DNA of 10,922 bases from JABWAJ01 sp046153985 (GTDB lineage: Bacteria > Bacteroidota > Bacteroidia > Chitinophagales > Saprospiraceae), in contig JBJXFD010000664.1 in the NCBI GenBank assembly GCA_046153985.1, positions 1 through 10,922 of the forward strand. The letters are read 5' to 3'. Under the pieces are notes generated by a model. The model was given only the letters and a program-made list of their open reading frames with translations, had not been told where the DNA came from and did not search any database. The translations under genes and the position numbers were made by a program. This document shows, one piece after another, positions 7,251-10,922 of this stretch. Each line of letters begins with the position of its first letter. Position 1 is the first letter of the stretch.

Positions 7251-7295
7251 CGGGCTTTGCCCGATTTTGGGGTCTGCCGGCTGAAGCCGGCGACC
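7251..7295. terminator. Hairpin pair between convergent PBP and gldC genes
   Basis: Two stem-loops lie side by side. CGGGC-TTT-GCCCG at 7251-7263 is followed by ATTTTGG on the plus strand. GCCGGC-TGAA-GCCGGC at 7276-7291 is extended by GGTC (7271-7274) pairing with GACC (7292-7295). Between two converging genes they are natural candidates for transcription ends in both directions, although neither has a long T-run. The GCCGGC hairpin may itself be a repeat element. Confidence 0.5.
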
Positions 7296-7326
7296 ACAAG
7301 CGCTGCCAAACTACACTTCCAGAGCC

Positions 7327-7668
7327 TTATTCAGGCTTTGGCAAAATCTCCGTCTGCTCCCCAAAATACTGCACAAACCGTTGCATATCCGCGGCAAGCG
7401 CCTGATTCTGAGTTGCTTTGTGGTAGGTGTCTGCCATTGCGCGCAGGGTTTGGAAAAAGAAACGATCCATTTCCACCACCTGCATTTCTTTTGTCCAAAG
7501 GTCAATTTTGAGGGTATCCTTCGTCGTTTCGTCGAACAGGGAAAGCAACATGGCTTTGCAGGCTTGAAGTTCCTGACCTTCAGCTTGCCATTCCATTTTA
7601 GCCGGAATGCCGCTTTCGTCCAAGCTGACTATGATGTTGATTTGCGCAGTTTTTTTGATCGAACTCAT
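7327..7668 (-). CDS. gldC: Gliding motility protein GldC
   Basis: A 113-residue protein resembling GldC of Flavobacterium and other Bacteroidota in length and in its conserved blocks: an N-terminal strand INIIVSLDESGIPAKMEWQA, then AKxML-type KAMLLSLFD, the signature LKIDLWTKEMQVVEM, and the helix FFQTLRAMADTYHKAT with a C-terminal YF segment. It has no signal peptide or membrane helix, so it is cytoplasmic. GldC is known from gliding-motility genetics, where it contributes to but is not strictly required for spreading; its molecular role is not settled, and it is also found in non-gliding Bacteroidota. In flavobacteria it usually follows gldB; here it lies 50 bases downstream of an ABC exporter on the same strand and is probably co-transcribed with it. 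No gldB is visible. Confidence 0.88.
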   Translation of the reverse strand: MSSIKKTAQINIIVSLDESGIPAKMEWQAEGQELQACKAMLLSLFDETTKDTLKIDLWTKEMQVVEMDRFFFQTLRAMADTYHKATQNQALAADMQRFVQYFGEQTEILPKPE

Positions 7669-7682
7669 GGTATTGAGATATA

Positions 7683-7707
7683 AGATATTAGACGTTAGAT
7701 ATTAGAC
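7683..7707. repeat. AGATATTAGAC direct repeat in the exporter-gldC spacer
   Basis: AGATATTAGAC occurs at 7683-7693 and 7697-7707, separated by GTT. The two copies fill half of the 50-base gap between the exporter stop codon and the gldC start. On the transcribed strand they read GTCTAATATCT twice. They could be simple slippage repeats; no binding protein can be named. Confidence 0.65.
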
Positions 7708-7718
7708 AAATGGCGCCA

Positions 7719-9530
7719 TTATGCGATGACGTCAAATTGCAATTTTGCCAAAACGTTGTAGGCGCCATCTTCAATCGAAGAAAGTTCATCGTGGGTGCCT
7801 TTTTCCACAATTTGACCCCCGTCAATCACATAGATGCAATCCACATCCCGAATCGTCGCCAACCGGTGCGCAATGATGATGGAAGTTCGGCCTTTCATCA
7901 GTTTATTCAGCGCATCCTGGACCGCTTTTTCCGATTCAGCATCCAAAGAGGAAGTCGCTTCATCGAGCAGGAGCACAGCCGGGTCTTTCAGAATGGCCCG
8001 CGCGATGGCGATACGTTGCCGCTGACCGCCCGAGAGTTTGATGCCGCGTTCCCCAACTAAGGTCTCAAATCCATCCGGGAAAGACATGATGAAATCCCAC
8101 GCGTTTGCTTTTTTGGATGCTTCCGTAATTTCAGCGTCCGTGGCATCCGGTTTTCCATACAGGATGTTTTCGCGGATGGTGCCGCCAAAAAGCAATACTT
8201 CCTGGGGCACAATCGCAATATTGCGGCGATAATGCGTAAGCGGATAGCTGAGAATGTCCCGGCCATCCATCCGAATGGTACCGCTTTGGGCCTGGTAAAA
8301 ACGCAGCAAAAGCTGGACAATGGTTGATTTTCCCGCGCCGCTTGCGCCTACGAGGGCAACTTTTTCACCAGGGTTAATGTGGAGGTCAATCCCTTTCAAA
8401 ACAGGCATATCCGAGCGGGAAGGGTAGGAGAAATGCACGTTTTCATAGTCAATTTCACCACTCAGGCGGGGCAGTTGGTGGTCAGAAGGCGGGGTGATTT
8501 CCACTTCAGAATCTTCCTTCAGGATTTCCTGGATGCGTTCCGTGGCCCCGATGGCCGACACGATTTCGGTATAAAAACTCCCGATGCTGGCAATGGCGCC
8601 GCCGATAATGCCGGTAAAAACCACAAAATCAACCAATTCGCCTTCCAGCATCTGGCCGCTCTGCACCATCAGCGCCGCCCGCCACATGATGAAAAACAGC
8701 GCTCCAAACATGACAAAAATGATAAAAGCTGCAAACAAACCGCGCAGGTGCGCCCCTTTCAGCGACAAGCGCACGGCTTCCTTGAGGCTGAGGCCATAAC
8801 GGTTTATTTCAAACCATTCATTGGTATAAGCTTTCACGGTTTGGATGGATTGCATGGTTTCCTCCACCACCACATTTGTCTCGGCCAATTTATCCTGGCG
8901 GTCTTTCATCAATTTCCGGATATGCCTTCCGAAAAACATCGCCAGGATAACAATGACCGGGAAAGTGGCCAGCATAGTCAATGCAAGTCTTGGCATCGTA
9001 ATCACAATGATGGCAATGCCGCCTACAAGAATGATGATCTGCCGCAAAAACTCTGCGAGCGTGATGGAAAATACATTTTGAACCTGGGTGACATCAGTAG
9101 AAATCCGGCTGGTCAATTCGCCTACGCGCCGGCTTTCTAAAAAAGGAATGCCCAGCGTGATGAGCTTTTGGTACAAATCGGTGCGCAGCAGGGCCATGCT
9201 TTTTTCGCTGACTAAGGCAAATAACTGCACCCGCAGGTAAGAAAAAATGCTTTGGATGGCCAGCAATACCAAAAGAAACAGGAACAATTGATTGAGCGAA
9301 GCCCCGTATTCCGATTTCCCGGCGATGACATTGAACAGTTCGCCCGGCACTTTCATGATGCCGAGGAACAGCAAACTCCCCGCGGCAAGGAAAAACATGC
9401 CACTGATGAACGCCCATTTATAGGGCAGCAGGTAGCGGAAAATAATCAACGATTGCCGAAGCTTTTCGCGGGTAAGGGGCGTGCGTTCTTCGCTCTTGGG
9501 CGCTGAAGCCCGACCATTGCGCATACTCAT
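7719..9530 (-). CDS. MsbA-like ABC exporter, fused membrane and ATPase domains
   Basis: A 603-residue half-transporter expected to work as a homodimer in the inner membrane, exporting lipids or drugs with ATP. The N-terminal half carries six membrane helices, the first near residues 30-60 (KWAFISGMFFLAAGSLLFLG). The ATPase half has Walker A GASGAGKST at 395-403, the Q-loop Gln443 (VPQEVLLFGG), signature LSGGQ at 499-503, Walker B LLLDE ending at Asp523-Glu524, the D-loop SSLD at 527-530 and the H-loop His555 (IAHRLATI). Every catalytic motif is intact and the length is typical of type IV (MsbA/LmrA-like) exporters. The substrate cannot be told from sequence. I prefer the ATG at 9530; an in-frame GTG at 9584 would add 18 residues, still downstream of the proposed promoter, so it remains possible. 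An ATG two codons further in (9524) is also possible. gldC lies just downstream. Confidence 0.94.
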   Translation of the reverse strand: MSMRNGRASAPKSEERTPLTREKLRQSLIIFRYLLPYKWAFISGMFFLAAGSLLFLGIMKVPGELFNVIAGKSEYGASLNQLFLFLLVLLAIQSIFSYLRVQLFALVSEKSMALLRTDLYQKLITLGIPFLESRRVGELTSRISTDVTQVQNVFSITLAEFLRQIIILVGGIAIIVITMPRLALTMLATFPVIVILAMFFGRHIRKLMKDRQDKLAETNVVVEETMQSIQTVKAYTNEWFEINRYGLSLKEAVRLSLKGAHLRGLFAAFIIFVMFGALFFIMWRAALMVQSGQMLEGELVDFVVFTGIIGGAIASIGSFYTEIVSAIGATERIQEILKEDSEVEITPPSDHQLPRLSGEIDYENVHFSYPSRSDMPVLKGIDLHINPGEKVALVGASGAGKSTIVQLLLRFYQAQSGTIRMDGRDILSYPLTHYRRNIAIVPQEVLLFGGTIRENILYGKPDATDAEITEASKKANAWDFIMSFPDGFETLVGERGIKLSGGQRQRIAIARAILKDPAVLLLDEATSSLDAESEKAVQDALNKLMKGRTSIIIAHRLATIRDVDCIYVIDGGQIVEKGTHDELSSIEDGAYNVLAKLQFDVIA

Positions 9531-9633
9531 GCGGCCATATAGATTGTATGAAAAGAAATTGGTGCGGCCATCGGCTGCATTCACATCGTGATGAAAACAG
9601 TTAACCGACTATTTTGGTTATGTATCAGGGGGG

Positions 9634-9641
9634 CAAAAGTA
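9634..9641 (-). promoter_or_regulatory. Bacteroidota-type -7 box of the exporter gene
   Basis: On the minus strand TACTTTTG is a perfect TAnnTTTG box. Transcription would begin near 9626 and give a leader of about 95 bases to the ATG at 9530. I could not find a convincing TTTG partner at the right distance upstream. The divergent gene at 9780 has only an imperfect candidate (TAAGATTTTG near 9715). Confidence 0.5.
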
Positions 9642-9779
9642 GAAGTTTATTTCATTTGAACGCTGATTCAATCAAATACCCCAAAAAGGAAAGATGAATT
9701 AATCGTCATGCAGATAAGATTTTGACAACTTCCGACGTTAAAAGCCGAAATTATCATCCTTAAACATGCTTCATTCCTT

Positions 9780-10607
9780 ATGAAAAAGTCATTCCTTTTA
9801 TTGATCCTGCTCCTGGGGGGGCTTTGGAGTACTGCACAACCGCTCGAATTGGGCCTTATGGGCGGCGCTTCATTTTACAGTGGCGACTTATCGCCCAAAG
9901 AATTTGGCCTTTATTTCAACGAGCTCAATCCTGCTTTCGGGATCTTCATGAGGAAAAATTTCAACAACACGTTTTCGATGCGTATTGGCGCCAGCTTAGC
10001 CAAAGTGGAAGGCGACGATGCCAACATCGGCTTTGAAAACAGGGGGATCAACTTCAGGACGCAAATTTTTGAAGTGGCGCTCACCGGCGAGGTGAATTTG
10101 TTCCGGCTCGGGTCGCCCAAAGGCACGCAGGTGGTTCCTTATCTTTATGCCGGGGTTGGAGTTTACCATTTCAATCCGGAAACTCTGTTTGATGACAGCT
10201 GGATTGAGTTGCATCCTTTAGGCACGGAAGGTCAGGGCTTGCCAGGGTACGATGACCCCTATTCGCTGACCCAGCTTTGTATTCCTGCCGGCGGCGGACT
10301 AAAATTCATTTTCAAAGAAGTCTGGACATTGGGCTTAGAGTTCGGCGGCAGAAAACTGTTTACCGATTACCTTGACGACGTCAGCGCCAAAGAAGTCAAC
10401 TACATAGATATTTTGACTGGCAATGGCACCTTAGCGGCTCAACTCAGCAACCCGTCCATTAAAAACCCGGAAGAGGATGAGATCATCTATACTCGGGGCG
10501 GCAAATTTGACGACTGGTATTTCATGGGCGGCGTCACGCTGTCTTTTAAATTTGGCGATGGCGGGAATGGACGTGGCGGACGGCAGTTGGGTTGTCCGGG
10601 GTTTTAG
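9780..10607 (+). CDS. DUF6089-type outer membrane beta-barrel protein
   Basis: A 275-residue exported protein. The signal peptide is MKKSFLLLILLLGGLWSTA, with cleavage before Gln-Pro. The body matches the DUF6089 pattern seen across Bacteroidota: GLMGGASFYSGDL near the mature N-terminus, NPAFGIFMRKNFN, a FEVALTGEVNLF strand, VPYLYAGVGVYHFNPE, HPLGTEGQGLPGY, and the LGLEFGGRKLFTDYLDDVS block. These suggest a small barrel in the outer membrane; the function of the family is not established. The barrel appears to end at VTLSFKFG, and an unusual Gly/Arg-rich tail of about 17 residues follows (GDGGNGRGGRQLGCPGF). That tail leads straight into repeat-rich DNA, so the original stop may have been lost and replaced. 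It is divergent from the ABC exporter and has no same-strand partner in the window. Confidence 0.85.
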   Translation: MKKSFLLLILLLGGLWSTAQPLELGLMGGASFYSGDLSPKEFGLYFNELNPAFGIFMRKNFNNTFSMRIGASLAKVEGDDANIGFENRGINFRTQIFEVALTGEVNLFRLGSPKGTQVVPYLYAGVGVYHFNPETLFDDSWIELHPLGTEGQGLPGYDDPYSLTQLCIPAGGGLKFIFKEVWTLGLEFGGRKLFTDYLDDVSAKEVNYIDILTGNGTLAAQLSNPSIKNPEEDEIIYTRGGKFDDWYFMGGVTLSFKFGDGGNGRGGRQLGCPGF

Positions 10608-10731
10608 GGTGAAGTTTGCGAATAGACAAGAGGCAAATTGGCAGACACGCAAGTGGGCAAATTTGCTTCTTGCCTACTTGCAAGTTTGCCCTTTGCTCCT
10701 TGCCTTTCGCCCCTTGCAAATTTGCCCTTTC
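10608..10731. repeat. GCAAATTTGC-rich intergenic repeat cluster
   Basis: CTTGCAARTTTGCCCTTT occurs at 10677-10694 and 10713-10730, and the inverse GGGCAAATTTGC at 10655-10666. AGAGGCAAATTGG near 10630 is close to AGAGGCAAGTTTG near 7151, after the PBP gene. The core GCAAATTTGC is palindromic, so several hairpins are possible. No reading frame is supported. The spacing between units is irregular and there are no unique spacers, so this is not a CRISPR array. Confidence 0.65.
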
Positions 10732-10797
10732 TCACCTTACCAACACCACCTCCCCCGAATACTGCTCCGCTACGCCATCAGCGCGTTCCAATTCTAT
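10732..10797 (-). pseudogene. 3' end of a probable type IX secreted protein gene, cut by IS66
   Basis: On the minus strand the last 21 codons before TGA read IELERADGVA, then EQYSGEVVLVR. The pattern, a hydrophobic strand with Glu-Leu, a turn at ADG, then a final strand ending VVLVR, resembles the extreme C-terminus of type A sorting domains of the Bacteroidota type IX secretion system. The frame continues rightward into the end of an IS66-type element rather than into more of this protein, so the gene appears split; its upstream part would lie beyond the right edge of the window. The assignment rests on about 20 residues and could be another Ig-like C-terminus. Confidence 0.5.
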
Positions 10798-10922
10798 GTA
10801 TCCCTCCGGCCAAGTCCACTACGCTCCCCACTGATCAGGGAGTAATTCAGCAATGCGGTTAATGGAATGCTCAGGGATACGACTCAAGACATCGGTCAGG
10901 TAAGCGCTGGGGTTAATATTGT
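10798..10922 (-). mobile_element. IS66-family insertion sequence, right part only
   Basis: The element's terminus is placed at 10798, where the plus strand reads GTATCCCTCCGGCCAAGTCC. IS66 elements characteristically begin with GTA, and this spot coincides with the end of the host frame. The 8 bases outside it, AATTCTAT at 10790-10797, would be the target duplication expected for this family. The other end is outside the window, so neither the inverted repeat nor the duplication can be confirmed here. Confidence 0.6.
10819..10922 (-). CDS. IS66-family transposase (TnpC), C-terminal end, partial
   Basis: The window cuts the gene; only the last 33 codons and the TAG stop are present. They read NINPSAYLTDVLSRIPEHSI, then NRIAELLPDQWGA. 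This matches the C-terminal signature of IS66 transposases: N-P-x-x-Y/W-L-x-D-V-L-x-R-I, then the INRIxELLPxxW ending. The DDE catalytic core lies beyond the edge. The stop lies about 22 bases from the proposed end of the element, normal for the family. Whether the full transposase is intact cannot be seen. Confidence 0.85.
   Translation of the reverse strand, partial: NINPSAYLTDVLSRIPEHSINRIAELLPDQWGA

Noticed and set aside
8379..9140. 253-residue antisense open frame inside the ABC exporter
   Set aside because: It is His- and Gln-rich, shows no domain, and lies wholly opposite a well-supported transporter.
10620..10731. CRISPR-like array
   Set aside because: The repeats are short, of mixed orientation and irregularly spaced, with no unique spacers and no cas gene in view.
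10477..10845. 122-residue plus-strand frame running from the end of the DUF6089-type gene to the IS end
   Set aside because: It crosses repeat DNA and the opposite strand of the transposase and sorting-signal frames, and has no recognisable content.

Overview
The window looks like a chromosomal segment from a member of the Bacteroidota, probably a Saprospiria-like lineage. The phylum assignment is an inference from several signs: a TonB-receptor-type barrel of the OMP_b-brl_3 kind, a DUF6089-type barrel, GldC, a probable type IX secretion C-terminal signal, and promoters that fit the Bacteroidota pattern TTTG / TAnnTTTG instead of E. coli -35/-10 boxes. The class is a guess from overall flavour only. 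The genes are mostly single units on alternating strands, separated by spacers with terminators and short repeats.

Layout. Bases 1-507 hold no convincing gene, only several short repeats and a hairpin. A TonB-dependent-receptor-like outer membrane protein (553-3009, +) follows and ends in a strong terminator. It is convergent with a small YegP/DUF1508 protein (3095-3436, -). Next comes a small signal-peptide-bearing beta-barrel protein (3641-4387, +). Directly after its stop codon, in the same reading frame, lies the C-terminal third of a subclass B1 metallo-beta-lactamase without its N-terminal two thirds (4388-4594). A class A penicillin-binding protein (4727-7138, +) follows with its own promoter. 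Its spacer with the convergent gene gldC holds a structured repeat and nested hairpins. gldC (7327-7668, -) lies downstream of an MsbA-like ABC exporter (7719-9530, -), probably co-transcribed. Divergent to that is a DUF6089-type barrel protein (9780-10607, +). The right edge carries GCAAATTTGC-rich repeats, a 3' scrap of a gene that probably encoded a type IX secreted protein, and the 3' end of an IS66-family transposase that appears to have inserted into that gene.

Most of the content is envelope biology: outer membrane barrels, peptidoglycan synthesis, lipid or drug export, and gliding/secretion. I see no complete novel multi-gene system. The points most worth a second look are the metallo-beta-lactamase remnant, the pair of inverted intergenic repeats (91-149 and 7190-7244) with a compensatory base-pair change in their stem, and the IS66 insertion into a probable T9SS-cargo gene.
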